A DNA stretch of 64,000 nt from DSWT01 sp035420085. Lineage in GTDB: Bacteria > Chloroflexota > Anaerolineae > B4-G1 > SLSP01. The stretch's first letter is position 1, and the number at the start of each line of letters is the position of its first letter. Shown in pieces: positions 51,851-60,686 of this stretch. The translations under genes and the position numbers were made by a program. The notes under the pieces are model-generated. The model worked only from the letters and a program-made list of their open reading frames with translations, was not told the origin of the DNA and did no database searches. The stretch covers positions 22,917-86,916 of the forward strand of contig DAOLUH010000022.1 of assembly GCA_035420085.1 (NCBI GenBank). The letters run 5' to 3'.

Positions 51851-53761
51851 ATGAAACGATCTATTGCCTGTACGATACTGGCGTGCTTGCTGCTGGTCGC
51901 TTGCACGGCCACGCCCACTGCGACGCCGTCGCCCACCATCGCTCCGGCAACGGCTACGCCTGAACCGACTGCTACGCCGGTTCCATCTCCCACCCCCACC
52001 CCGAAGCCGCGCACGCTGACCATCTGCCTGGGATCGGAACCGGCCTCGCTATACCTCTACGAGGACGATATGTACGTTGCGCGGGTCATCCGCCAGGCCA
52101 TCTACGACGGCCCGATTGACACGGTTGGCTACAGCTACCAGCCCGTCATCCTGCAAAAGCTCCCTTCTTTGGTGGATGGCGATGCCGTGATTACAGCGGT
52201 TTCGGTCGAAGCAGACGCCCCAATCGTCGATGCCAACGGCGATGTCGTGAAACTTACGTCGGGCACGCGCGTCCGTCCTAGCGGCTGCCGCGCTGACGAT
52301 TGCGCGGTCACGTTCGACGGGCGGCCTGTCACGATGGATGCCATGCGGGTGACGTTCAGCCTCAAGCCCGAAGTGCGCTGGTCAGATGGCGCGCCGCTCA
52401 CCGCGCAGGATTCCGTCTACAGCTTCAACCTGGCGCGCAGCCCCGATACGCCCAACTGGAAATGGTTAGAATCACGCACCAGCAGCTACACCGCCACCGA
52501 CGATTATACCGCCGTGTGGATCGGCCTGCCTGGATTCCTCGATCCCGCTTACGCCACGGCGTTCTGGACGCCCCTGCCGGAGCACGTCTGGCGCGCCTAC
52601 ACCCCAGCGACACTGCTGGAACAGGACGCCGTCATGCGCACACCACTCGGCTATGGGCCTTACGTCATAGATAAGTGGGAGCCGGGACAGTACATCCGGT
52701 TGTCGCCCAACCCCTACTACTTCCGCGCGGAGGAGGGGTTGCCGTATTTCGAGACGCTGACCTTCCGCTTCATCTCCAACCAGGATGTGAAAACCGGCCT
52801 GGACGCGCTGGCGAAGGGACAATGCGATGTCCTCAGCCTCGATCTCTACTTGGAGCGCGATCTGCCGCGCTTGCAGGAGATGGAGGCCGCCGGGCAAGCC
52901 GCCATGTACCCTGTCGCCGCTCCAGTCTGGGAACACCTGACCTTCAACGCCGATCCACCGCCCGATTACACGCAGCCGGCCTTCTTCCAGGATGTGCGAA
53001 CGCGGCGCGCGGTCGCCTACTGCATCAACCGCCAGGCCATCATTGACACCGTCGGCAAGGGCCTGAGCACCATCCCCGACTCTTTCTTGCCTCCCGAACA
53101 CCCGCTCTATGCCAGCAATGTCATCCGTTATCCCTACGATCCGGCGCAGGGGCAGGCGCTCTTGGAGGAGATCGGCTGGCGCGACGTGGACGGCGACGGC
53201 ATCCGTGAGGCGCACGGCATCCCTGGCCTCTTCGACGGGACGCCGTTCCACATCCGCTACAGCACCACCACGGCGGAGACGCGCACACAGACCAGCGCGC
53301 TGATCGTCGCCGACCTGGCGGCGTGCGGCATCCAGGCAGATGTGGAGCAGCTCGACGCGGCGACGTTCTTCAAGGATGGGGCCGGCACACCGCTCTACGG
53401 ACGGCAATTCGATCTGGCCGAGTTTTCGTGGATGGTGGATGTGACCCCACCCTGCGACCTTTATCTTTCGACGCAAATTTCGTCCGCCAACAATCAGTGG
53501 AACGGACAAAACTTCGGCGGATACCACAACCCGGTGTACGACGCCGTGTGCCAACAGGCGCTCGCGGCGCTCCCCGGCGAACCGGAGTATCTGACGGCCT
53601 ACAGCGAAGCGCAACATCTCTTCAGCGCAGACTTACCGGCGCTGCCCCTGTTCTTCCGCCCGCGCATCTACGCCGCCCGCGCCGACCTGCGTGGCTTCAT
53701 CCCGGATGCAATCGCAGTGGAGACGTGGAATATCGAGGCGTTTGCGTTGGGGGAGGAGTAA
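51851..53761 (+). CDS. ABC transporter solute-binding lipoprotein, peptide/nickel type (SBP_bac_5)
   Basis: 636 residues after AGGAGGG. The lipobox is LLVAC (Cys18) and a (TPTP)-rich linker runs to about residue 55. The SBP_bac_5 domain shows TFSLKPEVRWSDGAPLTAQDSVYSF, GYGPYVIDKWEPGQYIRLSPNPYYF, TRRAVAYCINRQAI and DVDGDGIREAHG. It should capture oligopeptides or similar ligands for an ABC permease. No permease genes are nearby, so either they lie elsewhere or the binding protein serves a different partner. Confidence 0.92.
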   Translation: MKRSIACTILACLLLVACTATPTATPSPTIAPATATPEPTATPVPSPTPTPKPRTLTICLGSEPASLYLYEDDMYVARVIRQAIYDGPIDTVGYSYQPVILQKLPSLVDGDAVITAVSVEADAPIVDANGDVVKLTSGTRVRPSGCRADDCAVTFDGRPVTMDAMRVTFSLKPEVRWSDGAPLTAQDSVYSFNLARSPDTPNWKWLESRTSSYTATDDYTAVWIGLPGFLDPAYATAFWTPLPEHVWRAYTPATLLEQDAVMRTPLGYGPYVIDKWEPGQYIRLSPNPYYFRAEEGLPYFETLTFRFISNQDVKTGLDALAKGQCDVLSLDLYLERDLPRLQEMEAAGQAAMYPVAAPVWEHLTFNADPPPDYTQPAFFQDVRTRRAVAYCINRQAIIDTVGKGLSTIPDSFLPPEHPLYASNVIRYPYDPAQGQALLEEIGWRDVDGDGIREAHGIPGLFDGTPFHIRYSTTTAETRTQTSALIVADLAACGIQADVEQLDAATFFKDGAGTPLYGRQFDLAEFSWMVDVTPPCDLYLSTQISSANNQWNGQNFGGYHNPVYDAVCQQALAALPGEPEYLTAYSEAQHLFSADLPALPLFFRPRIYAARADLRGFIPDAIAVETWNIEAFALGEE

Positions 53762-53762
53762 G

Positions 53763-53853
53763 AAGTAAGGAGTATGGAGTATGGAGTATGGAGTATGGAG
53801 TATGGATTGAGTTATTCCGGCCCTTACTCCGTACTGCCTACTCCGTACTCCAC
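53763..53853. repeat. Repeat cassette, GGAGTATGGAGTATGG tandem with inverted arm
   Basis: Six gtaaggagtatggagtatgg-type direct units are followed after a spacer by inverted ctccgtactgcctactccgtactcc. The right arm encodes the end of the GT39 gene (VEYGVGSTE). Confidence 0.9.
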
Positions 53854-55665
53854 AAGAAGCAGCACCGGCGGGGCATCGTAGACGCGAAAGCTCTCGTCGA
53901 GGTGCGGCAGGCGCAGGGCGTAGGGCGCGCCGCAGCGTTCGGCCAGCGAGAGGGGCGACGCGAGGCCGGCGTCTGCCAGTGGATCGTCGGTGAGCGCCAG
54001 TGGACCCACGCGCGGGCAACGCCCAAAGGCGATGACCTCGCGCTCGCACAGCAATTCTGCATACCAGGCCAAGGTCAGCGCATAACGTTCCGGTTGGCGC
54101 GCCAGTGCACCATAGCCCCGCTGGCTCGCCAAGACGACGACATCCCCTTTCTCCACGATTTCCGCGAGCCACGCGGCTTTTTGCGACGTTTCCGCATTAT
54201 AGACTGGCGCAGACAGCGTCGTGTAACGCGCAGCGTCACCTTCGGGCAGCGGGACAGGTAGCGCGTGATCCCAATCCTCCACAGCGATGGTCGAGCCGGC
54301 TGGCACATGCGCGTAAAGCCATTGCGAAGCGGCAATCCACGGGTGCGGTGCGGTATAAATCGAGACCTGCGCCCATCCCAACAGCGCCGTGGAGGCCAGC
54401 ACCGCTACCGCCACAACCCGCCGCGCAACCGGCGAGCCAATCACTTTCACGCACACCAGCGCCGCCCACGCCGCCCACACCGGGTACAGCGGTAGGAGAT
54501 AGCGCGGAAACTTCACATACAGCCCGGCGGTCATCAGGAAGTAGATCAACGTCCACACACAGGCCAGGCGCAGCGTAAACGATCCACGCCGCCAGCGCCA
54601 CAGTGCCCACGCCAGCCCCAAGAGGCCCAGCAGCGTCGTCGCCGGGCCAAGTCCCCAGAGCGCCATCTGCCCTAACGGATAGAGGAAGGGCAACGTACCC
54701 GCGTACTGGCGCGTGTACGGGAAATCGAAGCGCCCGGACGCCATCATCGCCTGCATCGCCGGCCCGCTCCAACAAGCCACGGGGCGCAGCAAAGCCCACG
54801 GCGAGGCGAAGGCGAACGCGAGGAGAAAGGGGGGAAGTAGACGGTAGACGGTAGACAGTAGACGGGGGAAGAGCGGTAGAAGGCTCGTTACAAATTGCTT
54901 GATTCTGGCTGCTAAATGTATACGGGTTGCTGGATAGTGGTCGCTGGATTCGCTCATTCGCTCATTCGCTGATTCGACTTTCGACCTTCGACTTTCGACT
55001 TGCAACCTGCAACTTTTAACCTGCAACCCACAACCCACAACCCACAACCCATACCCCACCCCCACCGTCACTGCGCACCATACCAGCGAGGCTTTACACG
55101 CCAACGCCAGGCCCGCGAGTGCGCCCGCGAGCGTCCAACGCTGACGGGTTGCGGCGAGGATCGCGCCAGAGGCAAAAATGGCGCCGAGTACGTCCACGGT
55201 GTAAAAGCGTGCCTGCTGGATAGGGAACGGAGCGAATGCCATCAACGCGGCAGCGAGGAGCGCGCCCCACGTCCCGGCGCCACCGCGTCGCCCGGCGAGC
55301 GCGCGGCCCCACACGCCGGTCAACGCCACCAGCAGCACGCCGAGCAAGCCGGAGAAGAGCCGCAGTGTGAAAAGGGGATCGGCGTCGGGCGCAACCATCA
55401 CGAACAGGCGCGCCACGTAGACCGGCAAATGGCCGTAGGGGAAATCCGGCGAGGCGGCGCAGGGATCGCCCCACAGCGGCGTCGCCTGCGCCACACCGAG
55501 CAAAAACCGCTCATCCGGGTGCGCGGCGATAGCAGTGCGCACGTCTGGCGCGGCGGCGTCCCAATCTGGCTTGGGCAGTCGTAGCGCCGTCGCCAGCAGG
55601 AGCAAGACGATCCATAGCCAGCGAGTCTGTCTAGCGCGTAGTGCTTTGCCCAGTTGAGGTTTCAA
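53824..55665 (-). CDS. Second GT39/PMT-type glycosyltransferase, interrupted in frame by repeat cassettes
   Basis: About 613 residues if translation starts at the TTG at 55665, which overlaps the upstream GNAT stop codon. The frame is open further but that part duplicates the GNAT gene. Features are TRWLWIVLLLLATALRL, AAHPDERFLLGVAQ (acidic pair), FYTVDVLGAIFASGAILAA and a dozen hydrophobic segments. Around residues 200-275 the sequence becomes low-complexity and unlike the family (LQVKSCRLQVESRRSKVESANE, then STVYRLL). It is encoded by DNA repeats at 54837-55050. The ORF stays open, so a functional protein with an odd loop or a decaying gene are both possible. Confidence 0.7.
   Translation of the reverse strand: MKPQLGKALRARQTRWLWIVLLLLATALRLPKPDWDAAAPDVRTAIAAHPDERFLLGVAQATPLWGDPCAASPDFPYGHLPVYVARLFVMVAPDADPLFTLRLFSGLLGVLLVALTGVWGRALAGRRGGAGTWGALLAAALMAFAPFPIQQARFYTVDVLGAIFASGAILAATRQRWTLAGALAGLALACKASLVWCAVTVGVGYGLWVVGCGLQVKSCRLQVESRRSKVESANERMSESSDHYPATRIHLAARIKQFVTSLLPLFPRLLSTVYRLLPPFLLAFAFASPWALLRPVACWSGPAMQAMMASGRFDFPYTRQYAGTLPFLYPLGQMALWGLGPATTLLGLLGLAWALWRWRRGSFTLRLACVWTLIYFLMTAGLYVKFPRYLLPLYPVWAAWAALVCVKVIGSPVARRVVAVAVLASTALLGWAQVSIYTAPHPWIAASQWLYAHVPAGSTIAVEDWDHALPVPLPEGDAARYTTLSAPVYNAETSQKAAWLAEIVEKGDVVVLASQRGYGALARQPERYALTLAWYAELLCEREVIAFGRCPRVGPLALTDDPLADAGLASPLSLAERCGAPYALRLPHLDESFRVYDAPPVLLLVEYGVGSTE
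54837..55050. repeat. Composite repeat cassettes inside the GT39 gene
   Basis: In order: GTAGACGGTAGAC units (54837-54864), a non-repetitive stretch, TCGCTCATTCGCT units (54947-54976), CGACTTTCGAC units (54973-55004) and CAACCCACAACCC units (55000-55050). Each type occurs elsewhere between genes. Together they span more than 200 bp without stop codons in the gene frame. Confidence 0.85.
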
Positions 55666-56141
55666 ACTTGTAGATGTAAGGACGGATTCGTCTTCATCAT
55701 CAGATACTCTGTGACGCCGTCTTTGTATAGGGCCGGTATTGCGCCAACCTGTTGGTAGCCCAAACGCTCGTACAGCCGTCTGGCCTCGGGGTTGAAATCC
55801 GCGACGACAAGAAACACTTTCGACGCATCCGGGAATACGGTCTCCTCGAAAAAACGCAGGAGTTCTTTCCCAATGCCCATCCCGCGATACGCTTCCTTGA
55901 CGGCGATGATGTGCAGGTAGGGGAAACTGTGAAACGCGCCGTTCAGGACGAACCAGATAAAGCCCAGACACTCTCCCTTCTCGTCAACCGCAACAAATAT
56001 CTCCCCCTTTGAAATGCCTTTCACAAGCGTTGAAAGAGCTTTTTCTTCCGAAGGAAAGTACTCCGCCCCAAGTTTTGAGTTGAGCAGGGCTTCTTTACAG
56101 TCGTCCAGGTGCTGCATGTGTGCTTTTGTGATCGTCATCAT
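55662..56141 (-). CDS. GNAT-family N-acetyltransferase
   Basis: 159 residues. The acetyl-CoA site is in LHIIAVKEAYRGMGIGKELLRFFEE (RGMGIGKEL for the Q/RxxGxG/A motif), and the C-terminal NPEARRLYERLGYQQVG is the typical GNAT end. The substrate is unknown. It lies 7 bp after the ABC1-type gene and overlaps the GT39 start. Confidence 0.88.
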   Translation of the reverse strand: MMTITKAHMQHLDDCKEALLNSKLGAEYFPSEEKALSTLVKGISKGEIFVAVDEKGECLGFIWFVLNGAFHSFPYLHIIAVKEAYRGMGIGKELLRFFEETVFPDASKVFLVVADFNPEARRLYERLGYQQVGAIPALYKDGVTEYLMMKTNPSLHLQV

Positions 56142-56148
56142 CAGCGCA

Positions 56149-57906
56149 CTACCTTCTTTTTTGCCAGCGACGCGCGCTCAGAAGCGAGAAACCCAGGATG
56201 AGCGCGAAAAAGCCGCCGGTACCGAACATCCAATTGGAAAACACACTATCGTCGTTGCTGTAGGCCCAATAGCCAAGCCCACCGAAAAACATGACGAACA
56301 TCCCATAGAGCAGTTGATGGCCCAAAGCGTACACCAGGCGAGTGCTTTCGGTCAGCCCTTTCACTTTGACTTCCAGTTCCCCGCGATTGACCCTGGTAAG
56401 AACAGCCTGCACATCTGCCGGAATGGTGACAACCGAAAGGGCAATGTCTTTAATCGTTGACTCAACCAATTTGAGCCAGTTTTTGTCTTTGCCGAAAACG
56501 AATTCCTCCAAATAGGGACGAACCGTTTTCAGAGGATTCATGGTGGGGCTGAGTTGGGTGCATAAGCCCAGCAGCAGCAAAAGCGTGCGCACCAACAGGA
56601 TCAAATCTTTCGGTATCTGAAAGGTTGCCATAAGTTCCCGGAGAGAGATGTCCATTTTCGAAAAATCTATCATCATATCCAGTTTGTCTTGCATATCAAC
56701 GTGAATGTCGGACAAATTCCAGGACTCGACGGTCATCTGTTTCAGGAAACGGCCATAGAGATAGTCCATAAACTGTTCGATGGAATATGTATTTTCGTGC
56801 AGAGCGATTAATCCCATCATTTGCAGAGCAGCAGAAACCTGTTCATTGTCGCGCCTGAGGATCCCCTGAACGAACTGAACGATGCCTTCCCGCACCTCGT
56901 TGGATAATCTGGCGACCGCCCCAAAATCCACAAAAACGATGTTGCCATCCGGCTGCACCAGGATGTTCCCCGGATGAGGATCGGCGTGATAGATGCCGTC
57001 AACGAAAATCATCTGGCAATAGGCAGTCACGACACGTTCGGCGAGGGCTTGCCGGTCAATGTTGAGTTCTGACAATTTGTCCAGATCGGCTATGCTGACC
57101 CCGTGCATATATTCTGTCGTCAGCACTCTCTCGGACGATAGCTCATGAATGACTTTCGGGAAAAGAACGTGGGGATTACCGGTGAAATTAGCCGCGATGG
57201 TCTCAATGTGCTGCGCTTCCAGACGGAAGTCCAGTTCTTCATTGATCATTTCACTGAATTGACTATGAACATTTCCAAGCCCCTTGATGCGCAGGAAGAA
57301 ACCGTAGAAAGAAAGCAGTCCCTTGATTGTCCGTAGATCTTGTCTGGCAATGGCTTCGATGCCAACGTACTGGACTTTGACGGCAACCTGGCGCCCGTCG
57401 TGGAGCCGCGCCAGATGCACTTGCGCCAGGGACGCACTGGCGATGGGGGTTGTGTCAAATTCTGCGAACAGTTGCGCTGGATCTGCGCCAAGCTCCTGGC
57501 GAATGCGTCCGGTAATTTCAGGCAAGGGGCGTGAGGGGATTTTGTCTTGTAACGCTTCCAGTTCTTTCCGAAAGTAATCCGGCAGAAAATTGCTCAAAAT
57601 GCTGATCAACTGTCCCGCTTTGATGAATATGCCCTGCAACGAAAGCAGCAAGCGCTTTAGTCTTTGGGCATTCCGGCCGTACACCGCCGACATTCGGCTG
57701 TTTTCCCATTCTGCCCCGAGGATTTTGCCCACGAGGTGAAAGAGGGTCAGGTTGATCACGATAAGAAAAGTTACACCAAAAGCCCGGATGAAACGAAATT
57801 TCGCGGGATGATGGTTGACAGAAACGCTTAAATTCTCAGAAAGATCATGTAAAGTCGTTTTTTGCGGAATGTTTTCCTGCATCATTTTCACAGCTCTTCC
57901 ATGCAC
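56149..57906 (-). CDS. ABC1/UbiB-family atypical protein kinase-like protein
   Basis: Up to 585 residues (GTG at 57906 or ATGs near 57885). Family motifs are the KxGQ segment FIKAGQLISILSNFLPDYF, the Ala-rich nucleotide loop ASASLAQVHLARL, the catalytic VDGIYHADPHPGNILVQPDGN and metal VDFGAVARL. Two C-terminal hydrophobic segments (YGMFVMFFGGLGYWA and FFALILGFSLL) anchor it in the membrane. ABC1 proteins act as small-molecule kinase/ATPase partners in ubiquinone, plastoquinone or lipid homeostasis. A quinone-specific role is not shown. Confidence 0.92.
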   Translation of the reverse strand: MHGRAVKMMQENIPQKTTLHDLSENLSVSVNHHPAKFRFIRAFGVTFLIVINLTLFHLVGKILGAEWENSRMSAVYGRNAQRLKRLLLSLQGIFIKAGQLISILSNFLPDYFRKELEALQDKIPSRPLPEITGRIRQELGADPAQLFAEFDTTPIASASLAQVHLARLHDGRQVAVKVQYVGIEAIARQDLRTIKGLLSFYGFFLRIKGLGNVHSQFSEMINEELDFRLEAQHIETIAANFTGNPHVLFPKVIHELSSERVLTTEYMHGVSIADLDKLSELNIDRQALAERVVTAYCQMIFVDGIYHADPHPGNILVQPDGNIVFVDFGAVARLSNEVREGIVQFVQGILRRDNEQVSAALQMMGLIALHENTYSIEQFMDYLYGRFLKQMTVESWNLSDIHVDMQDKLDMMIDFSKMDISLRELMATFQIPKDLILLVRTLLLLLGLCTQLSPTMNPLKTVRPYLEEFVFGKDKNWLKLVESTIKDIALSVVTIPADVQAVLTRVNRGELEVKVKGLTESTRLVYALGHQLLYGMFVMFFGGLGYWAYSNDDSVFSNWMFGTGGFFALILGFSLLSARRWQKRR

Positions 57907-58206
57907 AATCTTGTTATCTGTTCACCAACTTCTTCGCACCATGCAGCACTCGATCGCACTTACAGTGGCGAACGCAACTCTGCGCCCCGACATCATCGCG
58001 GAATGGAAACACTTAGCGTCCGTAGATAAACAATTTCCCGCTCGGGTCGGTCTCTGACCGTGCCTGCCCACGCATGGCTCTGCGGTGGCACGGTCGAAGA
58101 CCAGCCACAGCTTTTCGGGAAGTTATACTTTTACGGACCCTTACACCGGAGCGCGTACCCGGTGTCAGAGATAATCTCACTGCAAGCCAACCTTGTTGTA
58201 GAACAA
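57907..58206. other. Gene-free 300-bp interval with inverted repeat 58056-58095
   Basis: GACCGTGCC at 58056 and GGCACGGTC at 58087 form a hairpin with an inner CCACGCA/TGCGGTGG stem. A frame of 38 codons (57942-58058) lacks a ribosome binding site and I do not regard it as a gene. No other function is seen. Confidence 0.6.
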
Positions 58207-58923
58207 TCAAGGACAGCCAACATCCGAGTTAATCACATTCACCTGGTACTCTATAGCGTATGCAGTTTCCCACTTCAACACGACATATTTGACAACTTCA
58301 GGCTCAGGCAGAGTGATCACTAACCATTGTGGCTCGTACCAATCGCTGGACCAACGAGTAGACATTAAGCCGTCTATGGCTCTATCGCATCCCCAGATTG
58401 GATTATTGCCCTCAACCGAAGAAGTACAGCACTCTCCATCTATGAGCAGGTTATTTATCATGCCGGGGTCATCAGGAGCATAAGCCTCGACTTCGAACAA
58501 AGAAAATCCGTATCCCGTTGCCCTTTTATTCATATCAACAAGAATCTTGGTAGCCAGGCAAGAAGATGAAATAGTCGCAATGACTTCTCTACCCCCTTGC
58601 CCATTTGACATACAGGCACCGCACATACCATAGCACTTTTGTGTTAAGGGCAGATATACAAAGTAAGTCAGCACATCGTTTAACAACAGACTGGAACGAG
58701 TCACATCATTAGCTGTGGATAGCCCGTTCACACTTTCGGATACTGTTTTGTTAGTACAGAATGCCCTATCCTCCAGGTAAACGTCTGCCGACGCTCTGTC
58801 AGGCGATAGAATTGGCGAGGTGTCGAATATCGCCAACGCTGGTAATGCAAATATCACCAACATGAGCATCCCTATGCCCAACACACATGAAACCACAATG
58901 CGAACTTTGCTCGTTGCCAGCAT
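58207..58923 (-). CDS. Secreted discoidin (F5/8 type C)-like domain protein
   Basis: 238 residues. An N-terminal signal or anchor segment (VRIVVSCVLGIGMLMLVIFALPALAIF) is followed by about 90 residues without recognised domain (with CYGMCGACMS), then a beta-sandwich like the last part of the next gene: TGYGFSLFEVEAYAPD, SVEGNNPIWGCDRAIDGLMSTRWSSDWYEPQWLVITLPEP and VVLKWETAYAIEYQVNV. Discoidin domains bind sugars or lipids. It is transcribed just after the EAD protein (42-bp gap), and the region is visibly richer in A+T than its surroundings. Confidence 0.7.
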   Translation of the reverse strand: MLATSKVRIVVSCVLGIGMLMLVIFALPALAIFDTSPILSPDRASADVYLEDRAFCTNKTVSESVNGLSTANDVTRSSLLLNDVLTYFVYLPLTQKCYGMCGACMSNGQGGREVIATISSSCLATKILVDMNKRATGYGFSLFEVEAYAPDDPGMINNLLIDGECCTSSVEGNNPIWGCDRAIDGLMSTRWSSDWYEPQWLVITLPEPEVVKYVVLKWETAYAIEYQVNVINSDVGCP

Positions 58924-58965
58924 ATTTCATCCTTGCTTACATAGCACTTTCGTACAAACTCTACA

Positions 58966-60543
58966 TCATCTGGCGGCGATGATAGACACACAATACTCTT
59001 CAGCGTAAGCTTCTTCCCATTTTAGTATAATCCGGTCGAGCCGGACCGGCTTAACAAGCGTAATTTCAAACTGCTGCGGATCTTCCTGATGCGGACTATC
59101 CCAACGAGTCGTAACCTTGCCGTCTACAGCCAGGTAAGCATACCTCCCCTCGACCGACTTGGCGTCGGCTCTCGCACCTTCAAGCCAATTCTTCCCCGGA
59201 ACGTCTGGCCCATAGGCCTCTACTTCCCATAAGGAGTATCCATAAAGATCTAATAGTCTCTTTGTCATCGTGATATGAATACCACAAGCCGCAATGGGAG
59301 ACTCCAATGTGATGGTATCTGTGCAAAATTTGCCGTCCCCGCCCGGTACAAGCACCATGTTGTCAGGACACCCATGAGGTTGCAGTTTCAAACACGGCGT
59401 TAGACTGCCAGAACACGGTGTAGGCGTGGGGGACGACGTCGGTGTGGGTGTCAATGTCGGTGTGGGCGTACTTGTGGGTGTCGGCGTTTTGAGATCGGAA
59501 AGAGCCATAACACTCAGGGTTTGGATTTTATACGTGCTTTTTTTGCCACAGTAAAGATCCTCAACCGATACTGTAATGGTAATCTTCTTGCCCCACGAAT
59601 CTGGGGGAGCCGTGTACTGGTTCTGTGGGCTTTGATAGGGCCCGCCTTCTTTGGACAAGCCAGGTAAACTGGACTCCCAGTAATATACGAGTGGATCGTT
59701 TTCTGGATCGCTGGCATACGCGGTCAGAGAAGCCTGTTCACCGGGCCGAATCAACTTGGGTACCATTTGTAAATCAACACTTGGGCACCGATTCGTACAT
59801 GCACGATTTGCGTAAAAAGCCATAACTAAAGGGATCACACAGGTTAAGCCAGCCGTTACAGCCCGATCCCAACCTTTATAACGTTTTTGGGAACGGGGCA
59901 AAAAACTGAATCCCACAATCAACACACCACCGCTGAAAGCTAAAACCGCGCATAGCCAACGCTGTGTACAAAGCGTTAAATCGAAAACCTGGCCCATATC
60001 GGACACAAAGCCTATCACGGCGACAATGACGACAACGGCATAGTATAGCCAGAGCCACAGACCCAAGAGTCGGTCAATTACCGCTTGAAGTGCGCCTTCT
60101 TGTTCAGTCTTGGGAGGTATATGTGATTCCGCTTCTCGATCAATGGCCTGCCCTGTATCGTCGAGTTGTTTTTGGGATAGCTCATCAGCCGCCCGGCCTG
60201 TTTTTTTGAACTCCGCTAACCGTATCGCTAGATTTAGCAAATCCTTGTGCAACTGGTCGGCTTCGTCATAGTTCTCTGCCAGCACTTGTAGAAAAATCAC
60301 CAGTGCGTTTTGTCCGTTGACATGTTTTTGGTCAGCCAGTTGCGCAATGACCGCATCTACCCGAGACCTGAGCGTGTTTGACAACGGCACACTATAACGC
60401 CATGGCAGCAGCATCGCGTGAGCGAAGACTGCCTGCAAAGCCTGGTCATCGGCAAACTCCGCGCACTGCAACAACGCGTTTTTGAGCAACAACGATAGCT
60501 CTGCGGGAATGCCGAAAGTTGCATCTGGGATTTTTCCTGACAC
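58966..60543 (-). CDS. Effector-associated-domain-like / TM / Ig-like / discoidin membrane protein
   Basis: 525 residues from a GTG. Residues about 10-110 resemble an effector-associated domain (EAD, probably EAD8-like): LLLKNALLQCAEFADDQALQAVF, MLLPWRYSVPLSNTLRSRVDAVIAQLADQ and GQNALVIFLQVLAENYDEADQLHKDLLNLA. Two to three membrane segments follow (about 175-265: LWLYYAVVVIVAVIGFV, LCAVLAFSGGVLIVGFSFL). Then comes an Ig-like extracytoplasmic part (DPENDPLVYYWESSLPG), a (TPTP)n spacer, and a C-terminal discoidin-like domain (LWEVEAYGPDVPGKNWLEGARADAKSVEG...TRWDSP). EADs link effectors in bacterial conflict systems, so a membrane-spanning signalling role is possible. Confidence 0.7.
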   Translation of the reverse strand: MSGKIPDATFGIPAELSLLLKNALLQCAEFADDQALQAVFAHAMLLPWRYSVPLSNTLRSRVDAVIAQLADQKHVNGQNALVIFLQVLAENYDEADQLHKDLLNLAIRLAEFKKTGRAADELSQKQLDDTGQAIDREAESHIPPKTEQEGALQAVIDRLLGLWLWLYYAVVVIVAVIGFVSDMGQVFDLTLCTQRWLCAVLAFSGGVLIVGFSFLPRSQKRYKGWDRAVTAGLTCVIPLVMAFYANRACTNRCPSVDLQMVPKLIRPGEQASLTAYASDPENDPLVYYWESSLPGLSKEGGPYQSPQNQYTAPPDSWGKKITITVSVEDLYCGKKSTYKIQTLSVMALSDLKTPTPTSTPTPTLTPTPTSSPTPTPCSGSLTPCLKLQPHGCPDNMVLVPGGDGKFCTDTITLESPIAACGIHITMTKRLLDLYGYSLWEVEAYGPDVPGKNWLEGARADAKSVEGRYAYLAVDGKVTTRWDSPHQEDPQQFEITLVKPVRLDRIILKWEEAYAEEYCVSIIAAR

Positions 60544-60686
60544 CCTCAGCCTCCGAATCTAACTGAGATATAGCCATGAAGAAATGCTCTTTGGAAAGCG
60601 CAACTACATTGGTACATCCTGTTACTGGCCTTAATCCCTGATTATCATTGGCAGAATCCACCTGGCTCAAATAGCAACCACCAACA

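Noticed and set aside
57942..58058. A 38-codon plus-strand frame after the ABC1 gene
   Set aside because: No ribosome binding site or family; overlaps a hairpin.
60544..60686. A 46-codon minus-strand frame in the gap between protease and EAD genes (VDSANDNQGLRPVTGCTNVV)
   Set aside because: No start codon in a good context and no similarity I can recognise; it runs out of frame into the EAD gene.
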